Translations under genes and position numbers: made by a program | Notes under the pieces: generated by a model | The model's input: the letters and a program-made list of their open reading frames with translations, nothing else | Databases searched by the model: none | What the model was told of the DNA's origin: nothing | Part shown: piece by piece, positions 1 to 5,892 of the stretch | Layout: each line of letters starts with the position of its first letter | How positions within the stretch are numbered: the first letter of the stretch is position 1 | Origin: Kordiimonadaceae bacterium | Lineage (GTDB): Bacteria > Pseudomonadota > Alphaproteobacteria > Sphingomonadales > Kordiimonadaceae | Direction: 5' to 3' | DNA length: 7,179 nt | Assembly: GCA_016763495.1 (NCBI GenBank) | Contig: JAESTR010000136.1 | Span: forward strand, 1 to 7,179

Positions 1-1143
1 AGCAAGTTTGACCGGTTTGACCTTGCCTCAAAGGGCATGCGCATCACAGCAGAAGAAATTGATACGGCAAGTGCTCAGGTTGACCCTGAAACCATGCAGG
101 CACTTGAAGTGGCAGCTAGCCGCATTCGCGCTTTCCACGTGCGGCAATTGCCGGAAAATATTGATTATATTGATGACGTCGGTGTGCGCCTCGGCCAAAG
201 CTGGAAGGCTGTGCAGGCAGCAGGGCTTTATGTTCCCGGCGGCACTGCTAGCTACCCTTCATCTGTACTGATGAACGCGATACCAGCATCAGTGGCCGGC
301 GTTGACCGTGTGGTGATGGTGGTGCCAACACCTGATGATGTTTTAAACCCGCTTGTATTAGCCGCAGCTAAACTAGGCGGTGTCACAGAGATATACCGAA
401 TTGGCGGCGCACAGGCAGTAGCCGCACTGGCATACGGTACAGACACCATCCCGCCCGTTGATAAAATCGTTGGTCCCGGCAACGCATATGTTGCTGAAGC
501 CAAACGGCAAGTTTTCGGTAAAGTAGGCATCGACAGCATTGCGGGCCCAAGCGAGATACTTGTTGTTGCTGACAATAAAAACGACCCGCGCTGGATAGCC
601 GCTGACTTACTTTCCCAAGCAGAGCATGACGTTGTGGCGCAAAGCATCCTCATAACAGATGACGCAAAATACGCTGAAATGGTAATCGCTGCTGTTGAAG
701 ATCATCTGGCAAGCCTAAGTCGCCGCGCAATTGCGCTGGAAAGCTGGACAAATTACGGTGCTGTCATTCTGGTTGATACGCTGGAAGGTGCTGTACCGCT
801 GATAGACAGACTGGCACCAGAGCATTTGCAGCTAGCCATTGAAAATCCAGAGGTACTACAGAAGCAAATCACCAATGCAGGGGCTATTTTCCTTGGTCGC
901 CACACACCAGAAGCAATTGGTGACTATGTGGCTGGGCCAAACCATGTATTGCCCACAGCACGCACTGCTCGCTTCTCAAGCGGCCTAAGTGTTTATGACT
1001 TTATGAAGCGCACTACTTTTGTGGAGTGCACCGAAGAAAGCCTGCGCGCCATTGGCCCGTCTGCTATTCGTCTTGCAGAAGAAGAAGGCCTTGGCGCTCA
1101 CGCACTTTCGATTGCAATTAGACTTGAGGATGCGCAAAAGTAG
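1..1143 (+). CDS. hisD: Histidinol dehydrogenase, 5'-truncated by the window edge
   Basis: HisD carries out the last two steps of histidine biosynthesis, oxidising L-histidinol through histidinal to histidine with NAD+; it is a cytosolic zinc enzyme. The reading frame is open from base 1 and the 12 residues before the first ATG (position 37) already match the family (FDRFDLAS), so that ATG is internal. 380 residues are visible. Zinc ligands and catalytic residues known from E. coli HisD are all found: Gln206 and His209 in QAEH (616-627), Glu274-His275 in APEH (820-825), Asp308 in GDYVAG (922-924) and His367 (1099-1101). The constant offset of 52-53 from E. coli numbering (259, 262, 326, 327, 360, 419) says about 52 residues lie off the left edge. 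The NAD-binding stretch GPGNAYVAEAKRQVFG and the substrate-site IAGPSEI are intact. It is followed after 3 nt by the UPF0262 gene, so the two are probably cotranscribed. Nothing suggests inactivation. Confidence 0.97.
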   Translation, partial: SKFDRFDLASKGMRITAEEIDTASAQVDPETMQALEVAASRIRAFHVRQLPENIDYIDDVGVRLGQSWKAVQAAGLYVPGGTASYPSSVLMNAIPASVAGVDRVVMVVPTPDDVLNPLVLAAAKLGGVTEIYRIGGAQAVAALAYGTDTIPPVDKIVGPGNAYVAEAKRQVFGKVGIDSIAGPSEILVVADNKNDPRWIAADLLSQAEHDVVAQSILITDDAKYAEMVIAAVEDHLASLSRRAIALESWTNYGAVILVDTLEGAVPLIDRLAPEHLQLAIENPEVLQKQITNAGAIFLGRHTPEAIGDYVAGPNHVLPTARTARFSSGLSVYDFMKRTTFVECTEESLRAIGPSAIRLAEEEGLGAHALSIAIRLEDAQK

Positions 1144-1146
1144 CTT

Positions 1147-1641
1147 ATGAGCAAGAAACTCATAGATGTGACGCTTGACGAATCTACCATTGCGCGCTGG
1201 AGCGCCGATGTAGAGCATGAGCGTCGTATTGCCATCTTTGATTTACTTGAAGAGAATAGTTTCTCTCTACTGAAATCAGCCGATGATGATTACCCCGGTC
1301 CCTACAAATTGCACCTCAGCACTATTGAGGGACGCCTGTCATTTGACGTAAAAAACACCGATGAGGAAACACTGATGTCCTTCCGGCTAGCGATGTCGCC
1401 TTTCAGGCGCATCATCAGGGACTATTTCGCCATTTGTGATAGCTATTATGAAGCGATAAAAAGCTCAAGCCCAAGCCAGATTGAAGCCATTGATATGGGC
1501 CGCAGAGGCCTACACAACCAAGGAAGTGAGCTGTTGATCGAGCGACTTGAAGGCAAAATCAAACTTGATACACAAACATCAAGGCGCCTGTTCACTCTTA
1601 TTTGTGTGTTGCACCTTAAAGATGGTCGGGGCCCTCGCTAA
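1147..1641 (+). CDS. UPF0262 family protein, function unknown
   Basis: This is a 164-residue soluble protein with no signal peptide or membrane segment. I recognise it as UPF0262 from the N-terminal LIDVTLDE with DVEHERRIAIFDLLEENSF (residues 5-39), the GPYKLHLS segment (51-58), SPFRRIIRDYFAICDSYYEAI (84-104) and the highly conserved block SPSQIEAIDMGRRGLHNQGS (108-127), closing with RLFTLICVLH (147-156). The length is normal for the family. No biochemical role is established to my knowledge, and no catalytic motif can be pointed out; the invariant Glu/Asp/Arg/His residues of the 108-127 block are the best candidates for a functional surface. The ATG at 1147 lies 3 nt after the hisD stop, with only a distant GAGGA (1126-1130) upstream, so translation may depend on ribosomes leaving hisD. 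Its stop overlaps the next start (TAATG), which suggests coupling to the phosphatase gene. Confidence 0.93.
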   Translation: MSKKLIDVTLDESTIARWSADVEHERRIAIFDLLEENSFSLLKSADDDYPGPYKLHLSTIEGRLSFDVKNTDEETLMSFRLAMSPFRRIIRDYFAICDSYYEAIKSSSPSQIEAIDMGRRGLHNQGSELLIERLEGKIKLDTQTSRRLFTLICVLHLKDGRGPR

Positions 1642-2075
1642 TGACATTGAAGCCTGCCCTACCCAAAAGTGTGCTCTTCCTCTGTAATCAGAATGCCGTG
1701 CGCAGCCCTATGGCTGAAGCATTGGCGGCAAAACACTGCAAGCGCCGTCTGTATATTGATAGCGCAGGCTTGATCGCTGGGTCGCTGGACCCCTTCTCCG
1801 TCGCCGCTATGGCAGAAGAGAGTGTCGACATTGAAGACCATAACGCCAAAACCTTGGCCGACATAGATTTAACCCAGTTTGATCTGATTGTGGCCCTCAC
1901 TGAAGAAAGCCGGGACCGCGCCGTTAAAAAAGCAGGCCCTGATACCGTCATTGAATATTGGGTAACACCGGACCCTTCTGACAGTGAAGGCAACCGCAAC
2001 CAAGTGATGGACAGTTACAGACTTGTGCGCGACCATTTGGAATGCCGAATCGCAGACCGCTTTCTTTTTGACTAA
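1641..2075 (+). CDS. Low-molecular-weight phosphatase family protein (LMW-PTP / ArsC-like fold)
   Basis: A 144-residue cytosolic protein with the low-molecular-weight protein tyrosine phosphatase signature. The P-loop C(X)5R-S is at residues 15-22 (Cys15 nucleophile, Arg21, Ser22; LCNQNAVRSPMAE), near the N-terminus as usual. A late Asp-Pro (Asp111-Pro112 in WVTPDP) matches the general-acid loop. DSAG (40-43) and FDLIVALTEE (80-89) are typical core strands. Database annotation of such alphaproteobacterial neighbours varies between LMW phosphatase and arsenate reductase. Here the TLC...C redox motif of thioredoxin-coupled arsenate reductases is replaced by ALTEESRDRA, and the only other cysteines are 33 and 135, so I favour a phosphatase. 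The substrate is unknown. The start codon overlaps the UPF0262 stop by one base (TAATG). A 213-nt gap follows, so this is probably the last gene of the hisD unit. Confidence 0.9.
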   Translation: MTLKPALPKSVLFLCNQNAVRSPMAEALAAKHCKRRLYIDSAGLIAGSLDPFSVAAMAEESVDIEDHNAKTLADIDLTQFDLIVALTEESRDRAVKKAGPDTVIEYWVTPDPSDSEGNRNQVMDSYRLVRDHLECRIADRFLFD

Positions 2076-2288
2076 CTCTTCTGCGTGTTCAATTACTGCT
2101 TTATTGACCCAAAACAGTGGCTTGTGGTGCCGTATGCACTCTTTTAACCAATCTTCCCTACATTAAATGCCCTAAAGCGCTCAAAAAAGTTGCAATTCCC
2201 CAGTAAGAGCGGCATGTATGAGCGCAAATTTTAAGCGGCCATGGAATTTTTAAAGCCATTTACCATAGCCAAACCCCAAGGAGCCCTA
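2076..2288 (+). promoter_or_regulatory. Non-coding leader/promoter region upstream of infA
   Basis: This 213-nt gap is the only sizeable non-coding stretch in the housekeeping block, so the infA unit probably has its own promoter here. A weak sigma-70-like candidate is TTGCAA (2190-2195) with a poor -10 hexamer around 2215-2220. A TTGACC at 2104-2109 has no well-spaced -10. An inverted repeat GCGCTC (2177-2182) / GAGCGC (2220-2225) spans that candidate, but its 37-nt loop makes it weak. I see no clear terminator for the upstream unit and no recognisable riboswitch. The promoter role rests on position, not on a strong motif. Confidence 0.4.
2278..2283 (+). promoter_or_regulatory. Ribosome binding site deciding the infA start
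   Basis: AAGGAG ends 5 nt before the ATG at 2289. The frame is also open from an ATG at 2241, but that start has no Shine-Dalgarno sequence and would add 16 residues foreign to initiation factor 1. The Shine-Dalgarno position together with the family N-terminus MAKEE fixes the start at 2289. Confidence 0.85.
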
Positions 2289-2507
2289 ATGGCTAAAGAA
2301 GAAATTCTGGAAATGCGCGGTACAGTGACAGAGCTGTTACCTAACGCAATGTTCCGCGTAAAACTCGAAAATGACCATGAAATTCTCGGTCATACTGCTG
2401 GTAAAATGCGTAAAAACCGTATTCGCGTGCTTGCGGGTGATGATGTGCTTGTAGAAATCACACCGTACGACCTGTCAAAAGGCCGCATTACGTACCGCTT
2501 CAAATAA
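2289..2507 (+). CDS. infA: Translation initiation factor IF-1
   Basis: IF-1 binds the A site of the 30S subunit and, with IF-2 and IF-3, steers assembly of the initiation complex. The product has 72 residues, the standard length, and is a single S1/OB-fold domain. Recognisable segments are [13 protein letters not shown] (1-13), the central FRVKLEN with the [18 protein letters not shown] stretch (basic rRNA-contacting surface, about 30-47) and the C-terminal end [13 protein letters not shown] (60-72). The start is taken at 2289 because of AAGGAG at 2278-2283 and the family length. maf begins 16 nt after its stop, and the maf-ribonuclease-yacG series on the same strand is so tightly packed that infA probably heads a four-gene operon. 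No abnormality seen. Confidence 0.98.
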   Translation: MAKEEILEMRGTVTELLPNAMFRVKLENDHEILGHTAGKMRKNRIRVLAGDDVLVEITPYDLSKGRITYRFK

Positions 2508-2523
2508 AGTCGTTGGTGGCCAC

Positions 2524-3156
2524 ATGACCGCCGATAGCAATATCCCCAACAGCGCATCTGAATTAGTGGCATCTCCTATATCAAATTTGATATTAGCGTC
2601 TGCATCTCCGCGACGGCTAGATTTGCTTGGGCAAATTGGTGTCATACCTTCTGGTATTATTCCAGCTGATATTGACGAAAACCCTTTTGACGGCGAAAAG
2701 CCAAAAGCACATGCAGAACGACTGGCCCGCGAAAAAGCAGCCAAAGTAGCCGAAGATAATAGCGGCACTTTGATTTTAGCGGCAGACACAGTCGTGGCTT
2801 GCGGCCACCGCATATTACCAAAAGCAGAAGATAAGCAAAGCGCTTTCAAATGCCTTACGCTTTTGTCTGGCAGGCGGCACAAGGTCATTACCGGCATTTC
2901 ACTGGTACTGCCCTGTGGCAGACAACTGGTAAAATCAGTGACCACCACGGTAATTTTCAAACGGCTCAGTGAGCAAAACATAAAAACCTACCTAGCTAGC
3001 GGCGAATGGCACGGCAAAGCGGGTGGGTATGCTATTCAGGGATTGGCTGCAGGCTATATCCGCAGCATTTCAGGCTCATACAGTAATGTAGTGGGCTTGC
3101 CACTTTTTGAAATCAGCGGGTGGCTAGAAGCCCATATGGACCAAACACAAGCATGA
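2524..3156 (+). CDS. maf: Maf-family nucleotide pyrophosphatase, YhdE (dTTP/UTP)-like
   Basis: Maf proteins hydrolyse nucleoside triphosphates, often non-canonical ones, to monophosphates and pyrophosphate, which keeps the pool clean and can affect septation. The 210-residue product shows the ordered family motifs: SASPRR (26-31), AADTVV with the catalytic Asp88 (86-91), SGRRHKVITG (115-124), GKAGGYAIQG (164-173) and the GSYSNVVGLPL end (184-194). Arg after SASP, Thr after the catalytic Asp and Gln172 fit the YhdE-type subgroup (dTTP/UTP) rather than the YceF type (m7GTP); this assignment is by motif only. The 20 residues before the first motif are longer than usual, and the Shine-Dalgarno sequence is weak (GGTGG, 2515-2519), so a downstream alternative start such as GTG at 2566 cannot be excluded. 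Its TGA overlaps the next start (ATGA at 3153-3156). Confidence 0.94.
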   Translation: MTADSNIPNSASELVASPISNLILASASPRRLDLLGQIGVIPSGIIPADIDENPFDGEKPKAHAERLAREKAAKVAEDNSGTLILAADTVVACGHRILPKAEDKQSAFKCLTLLSGRRHKVITGISLVLPCGRQLVKSVTTTVIFKRLSEQNIKTYLASGEWHGKAGGYAIQGLAAGYIRSISGSYSNVVGLPLFEISGWLEAHMDQTQA

Positions 3157-4559
3157 GCCAACAATTCACAATTATCGAAGCTGGCATCGGCCAGTGGCGC
3201 AGCGCAGGCATTGACGAAGATGGCCTGCCAACCAGCCTGAACTTTCATGACGATATAGCAATCAGTCCGCTTGATGCCATTTTTGATGGCCGCATCACCA
3301 AAGTTGATACAACGCTGGACATGGCATTTCTCGACTTAGGCAATGGCTTAACAGGTGTCTTGAATTTTCGCCGCGCACGTCTCTTGGTTAAAGGCCAAGT
3401 CGGCAGCATTACAGACTGCGTGAAAGAAGGCGATTTGCTGCGTGTACAAGTCGTGTCGGAGCCGTCAGCTCTTGAAGACAAAGCCCTGCCCGTTACACCA
3501 CGCCCGCGTATTACAGGCCGCTATACTGTAGCAGAAACCGGCGGTGCACGGCTTAACTTCTCAAAAGACATAAGCCAAAAGGCAACTGCCCGGCTAAAGA
3601 AAGAGCTTGCCCCGTTAGTTAGTGATGCCGCAGTAATCGTGCGGGCACGAGCGGGTCTTGTGCACGAAACTGTTGTCGCGACCGAAATAAAATTACTGCT
3701 AGAAGCGCTCGGCAAACCGCAAAACGGTACAGGCCTTATCTACGCTTGGTCGCCCGCAGAGAAAGCCCTTCTGGGTATTAAAACTGACGAGACTGATATT
3801 TTTGCTGAAAGCGGCACAACCCTCAGCAGCCTAAAGAACATTGCCAAAAACCTATGGCCTGACATGGTTGACCGCTTGCAACTTTTCAAAGGCGAGAGCA
3901 AATCAGCAGCCTTTGAAGAATTAGGGGTAGAAGAAGCTATTGAAGAAGCACTGTCGGCGCGGATTAACATGCCGTCAGGCGGCTGGATCAACATAACACC
4001 TACTCCTGCCCTAACAGCAGTGGATGTGAACCTTGGCGGCGCCTTAAAGCATATGGCAGCAGGCGAAGCCATTCTTGTCACAAACATGGAAGCCACATTA
4101 GCGCTCGCCTACCATCTGGACTTTCAGGACATTGGCGGCATCATCATTGCAGACTTTATCAACATGTCGGCTAAAGGCAGCACACGCGAATTGATGCAGC
4201 ATATTGAGCGCACGTTCCGCGAAAGCCGCGTGCCTATACAACACACTGGCATCTCACAATTTGGCCTTGTGGAGTTTACCCGCAAACGTAGTGGCCTATC
4301 GCTTAGGGACAGGCTTGAAAAACAGCGCGGCCCAATTGAGCGTCCTGCGGCAATGGGTTTAGTGCTTTTGCGAAAAGCCGCACGTATTGGCAATTCAGCA
4401 GATGTTGGTACTCTTGTCGTTCAAGCACCAAAAGCCACACTCAATTGGATTGAAACCAACGACGGCTTGCTTGACCAGTTGCGTTCGAAAAGCCAGCGCA
4501 CTATCCTCTTAGAACAAGCTTCAAAAGCTGACACGTTTATCAAAGCCGATGGGTCATAG
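3153..4559 (+). CDS. Ribonuclease E/G family endoribonuclease lacking the zinc-link cysteines
   Basis: Members of this family cut single-stranded AU-rich RNA in rRNA maturation and mRNA decay. The product has 468 residues, close to RNase G and without the long C-terminal scaffold of RNase E. Order of parts: an N-terminal S1-like segment (about 38-105, with FDGRITKVDTTLDMAFLDLG), an RNase H-like/5'-sensor region (about 120-265), the DNase I-like catalytic part (about 266-385), and a small C-terminal domain. MPSGGWINITPTPALTAVDVN holds Asp291 and IADFINM holds Asp334. Their 43-residue spacing equals that of E. coli RNase E Asp303 and Asp346, the Mg2+ ligands, so catalysis should be retained. 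GLVEFTRKRSGLSL (371-384) matches the conserved GLxEMxRQR. The CPxC zinc-link that normally follows is absent; the only cysteine in the protein is Cys89. The 5'-sensor RTAG is also altered (RARAG, 164-168). I chose the start at 3153 because of its ATGA overlap with maf; the upstream in-frame ATG at 3120 lies inside maf. Confidence 0.92.
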   Translation: MSQQFTIIEAGIGQWRSAGIDEDGLPTSLNFHDDIAISPLDAIFDGRITKVDTTLDMAFLDLGNGLTGVLNFRRARLLVKGQVGSITDCVKEGDLLRVQVVSEPSALEDKALPVTPRPRITGRYTVAETGGARLNFSKDISQKATARLKKELAPLVSDAAVIVRARAGLVHETVVATEIKLLLEALGKPQNGTGLIYAWSPAEKALLGIKTDETDIFAESGTTLSSLKNIAKNLWPDMVDRLQLFKGESKSAAFEELGVEEAIEEALSARINMPSGGWINITPTPALTAVDVNLGGALKHMAAGEAILVTNMEATLALAYHLDFQDIGGIIIADFINMSAKGSTRELMQHIERTFRESRVPIQHTGISQFGLVEFTRKRSGLSLRDRLEKQRGPIERPAAMGLVLLRKAARIGNSADVGTLVVQAPKATLNWIETNDGLLDQLRSKSQRTILLEQASKADTFIKADGS

Positions 4560-4573
4560 GAGACTGAAGCGCC

Positions 4574-4777
4574 ATGAGTAATTCATCATCAAAAGCTGAC
4601 GATAAAACCCCGAATGTCAAGCTCGGGAAATGCCCTGAGTGCGCAAAACCTGCTGTGCATAAATCTCGCCCCTTTTGCTCTGACCGGTGCGCCAACTTGG
4701 ATCTGGGGAAATGGTTCAATGAAGGCTATACATTGCCCGGTGACAGCGAAATTCCTGACGATATCACCGAGCATTAA
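4574..4777 (+). CDS. yacG: DNA gyrase inhibitor / zinc-binding protein YacG
   Basis: YacG is a small zinc-ribbon protein that, in E. coli, binds GyrB and inhibits gyrase supercoiling. The 67-residue product carries the four zinc ligands Cys20-Pro-Glu-Cys23 and Cys35-Ser-Asp-Arg-Cys39, followed by the family signature [15 protein letters not shown] (43-57). The N-terminal 15 residues are polar and probably disordered, and the C-terminus is acidic, both usual. AGGAG (4558-4562) overlaps the ribonuclease stop and lies 11 nt before the ATG, so yacG is the last gene of the infA-maf-ribonuclease-yacG unit. It converges on the SDR gene with only 12 nt between the stops; there is no convincing terminator in that gap. 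Confidence 0.95.
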   Translation: MSNSSSKADDKTPNVKLGKCPECAKPAVHKSRPFCSDRCANLDLGKWFNEGYTLPGDSEIPDDITEH

Positions 4778-4789
4778 ACTAAAGGCACA

Positions 4790-5800
4790 TCAAGCAGCCT
4801 GATTGGCTTGAAGCCCTTTTTGACCACCGCTGTTCAGCAATTCCTCAACCACTGCAGTGAAGGCTTCTTTGGCTGGCGTTTCCAGAAAATCCGGTAATAA
4901 CCACTGGAACTTGGCGGCCTCTATCGTATGAGGTGTACGCCACAAGTATGACATCTCCACTACCCCGCGAATAGACGGTACAAACAAACCCATAGCCTTC
5001 AAAAGCCACCACGGTATTGTCCCTACTTTTAACGTGCGTCCCATGATCCCTGACAACAACTCAAGCATCTGCTGCCCTGTCATGCTGTAACCCGGAAAAC
5101 CAACATCTTCGAATGTCTGCAACTGGTCCCGCTTATCAGCTAGTGCGACCACCGCACGCGCGACATCAGGCAAATACGCCCATGTGTGTTGCTGATCGAG
5201 CGGCCCGGGATACACCAACTTGCCGCCCGCAAGGCCTGTGCTCATAAACCCATCAAACCAATTGCCTGTTTTTCTGCCTTCTAAAAAGTCCCCTGCGCGA
5301 AGCAAAATAGTGCGGACACCTGCATCCCTGTATGCCTGCTCCATCTCCCTGCGCAGCAAACCAAGTGTGTTTACAGCCAAATGGGGCGTGCGCTCATTTA
5401 ACATCGGCGGCATTTTCTCTCCGAACACATATATGTTGGCTGGGATTATGACTGTAGCCCCTTCTGCCTTTGCGGCTGAGATCACCGACTTGGTAAGCGC
5501 AGGCATTTGCTTGGCCCAGTGGTGATAGGGTGGGTTCACCGCGTTCACAATAACCTGGCAACCAATAACGGCTTGATGCAAAGCCTGTTCATCCCTTGCA
5601 TCACATTCAATATGAACAGCATCTTGGTCCTTCAGGGCGTCTGGCCACTCACGTGCAACAGCCTTCACCTGCCAACCTGCTTTTATAAACGCCGTAACCG
5701 CTTGGCGACCCATACGGCCTTTGGCGCCTAATATCGCAACTGACTGGCTCTTTGGTCGGCTCTTTGGCCTGTTCGCTGGCAGGCTCTTCTTCTGGCTCAT
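4790..5800 (-). CDS. Atypical SDR / NmrA-like NAD(P)-binding protein
   Basis: A 336-residue soluble protein with an N-terminal Rossmann fold: beta-strand VAILGAKGRMG with the GxxGxxG dinucleotide loop at Gly25, Gly28 and Gly31, then VKAVAR ending in Arg50, which often goes with NADP. VNAVNPPYHHW (85-95) sits where extended SDRs have their NAxG loop, and AYLPDVARAVVAL (208-220) is the family's conserved segment before the C-terminal substrate domain. The catalytic YxxxK of extended SDRs is replaced by Leu146-xxx-Arg150 before Glu154, so this is an atypical SDR and may bind rather than oxidise its ligand. The substrate is unknown. The start at 5800 is chosen for its GAGAGGA 8 nt upstream; the frame continues to 5890, but the ATGs at 5848 and 5890 lack a Shine-Dalgarno sequence and would run into the regulator's promoter. 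The first 19 residues are basic and polar. Divergent from the LysR gene, which probably controls it. Confidence 0.85.
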   Translation of the reverse strand: MSQKKSLPANRPKSRPKSQSVAILGAKGRMGRQAVTAFIKAGWQVKAVAREWPDALKDQDAVHIECDARDEQALHQAVIGCQVIVNAVNPPYHHWAKQMPALTKSVISAAKAEGATVIIPANIYVFGEKMPPMLNERTPHLAVNTLGLLRREMEQAYRDAGVRTILLRAGDFLEGRKTGNWFDGFMSTGLAGGKLVYPGPLDQQHTWAYLPDVARAVVALADKRDQLQTFEDVGFPGYSMTGQQMLELLSGIMGRTLKVGTIPWWLLKAMGLFVPSIRGVVEMSYLWRTPHTIEAAKFQWLLPDFLETPAKEAFTAVVEELLNSGGQKGLQANQAA

Positions 5801-5892
5801 CTCATCATCCTCTCTGTAGCTATTGACAGGATGTATTTTGTCATTCATTTTTGGAATATAAATATCGAATATTGAAAGATAGTATTTCAATT
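5801..5892. promoter_or_regulatory. Divergent SDR/LysR intergenic region with two related candidate LysR-type operators
   Basis: The 92 nt between the divergent starts are much richer in A+T than the flanking genes. Two related sites of the form TTGA-x-AG-xxx-GTATTT occur at 5823-5838 and 5872-5887, identical at 12 of 16 positions and 49 nt apart. Each begins with a T-N11-A spacing (T5823/A5835 and T5872/A5884), the hallmark of LysR-type regulator sites, and each is part of a dyad: TGACA (5824-5828) with TGTCA (5839-5843), and ATTGAAA (5871-5877) with TTTCAAT (5885-5891). A third dyad AATAT-CGA-ATATT lies at 5861-5873. The right-hand site ends one base before the LysR start codon, which suggests autorepression; the left one lies 23 nt before the SDR start. 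TATAAA at 5857-5862 is a possible -10 element for the LysR gene, but no well-spaced -35 accompanies it. The operator role is inferred. Confidence 0.55.
5808..5814 (-). promoter_or_regulatory. Ribosome binding site deciding the SDR start
   Basis: On the minus strand GAGAGGA lies 7 nt (core GAGG 8 nt) before the ATG at 5800-5798. This supports the 336-residue product over the 352- and 366-residue alternatives, which lack such a site. Confidence 0.7.

Noticed and set aside
8..271. Open frame of 87 codons overlapping hisD
   Set aside because: It is out of frame with clear histidinol dehydrogenase coding and has no family resemblance.
252..653. Minus-strand open frame of 133 codons antisense to hisD
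   Set aside because: Shadow of the hisD coding frame; low-complexity Ser/Thr/Ala-rich translation with no motif. The same holds for the minus-strand frames under the phosphatase, maf, ribonuclease and LysR genes.
2051..2085. Inverted repeat CGCAGA / TCTGCG around the phosphatase stop
   Set aside because: The 6-bp arms are 23 nt apart with no T-tract after them; likely chance.
2241..2288. 16-residue N-terminal extension of IF-1 from the ATG at 2241
   Set aside because: AAGGAG sits right before the ATG at 2289, the resulting 72-residue product is the standard IF-1 length, and the extension has no family counterpart and no Shine-Dalgarno sequence.
3120..3152. Upstream ATG for the ribonuclease at 3120
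   Set aside because: It lies inside maf without a ribosome binding site; the ATGA overlap at 3153 is a typical coupled start.
4791..4821. Possible terminator for yacG: GGCT-TGA-AGCC stem followed by CTTTTT
   Set aside because: Only a 4-bp stem with a 3-nt loop, lying within the SDR coding sequence; a CAAGC/GCTTG pairing nearby is equally weak. It could be a marginal terminator but is not supportable.
5220..5731. Plus-strand open frames opposite the SDR gene
   Set aside because: The minus strand shows a continuous SDR with Rossmann motifs; the plus-strand translations have no motif or ribosome binding site.
5801..5890. Longer SDR forms starting at 5848 or 5890
   Set aside because: No Shine-Dalgarno sequence, and the added residues are encoded by the AT-rich intergenic region with candidate operators; GAGAGGA precedes the ATG at 5800.
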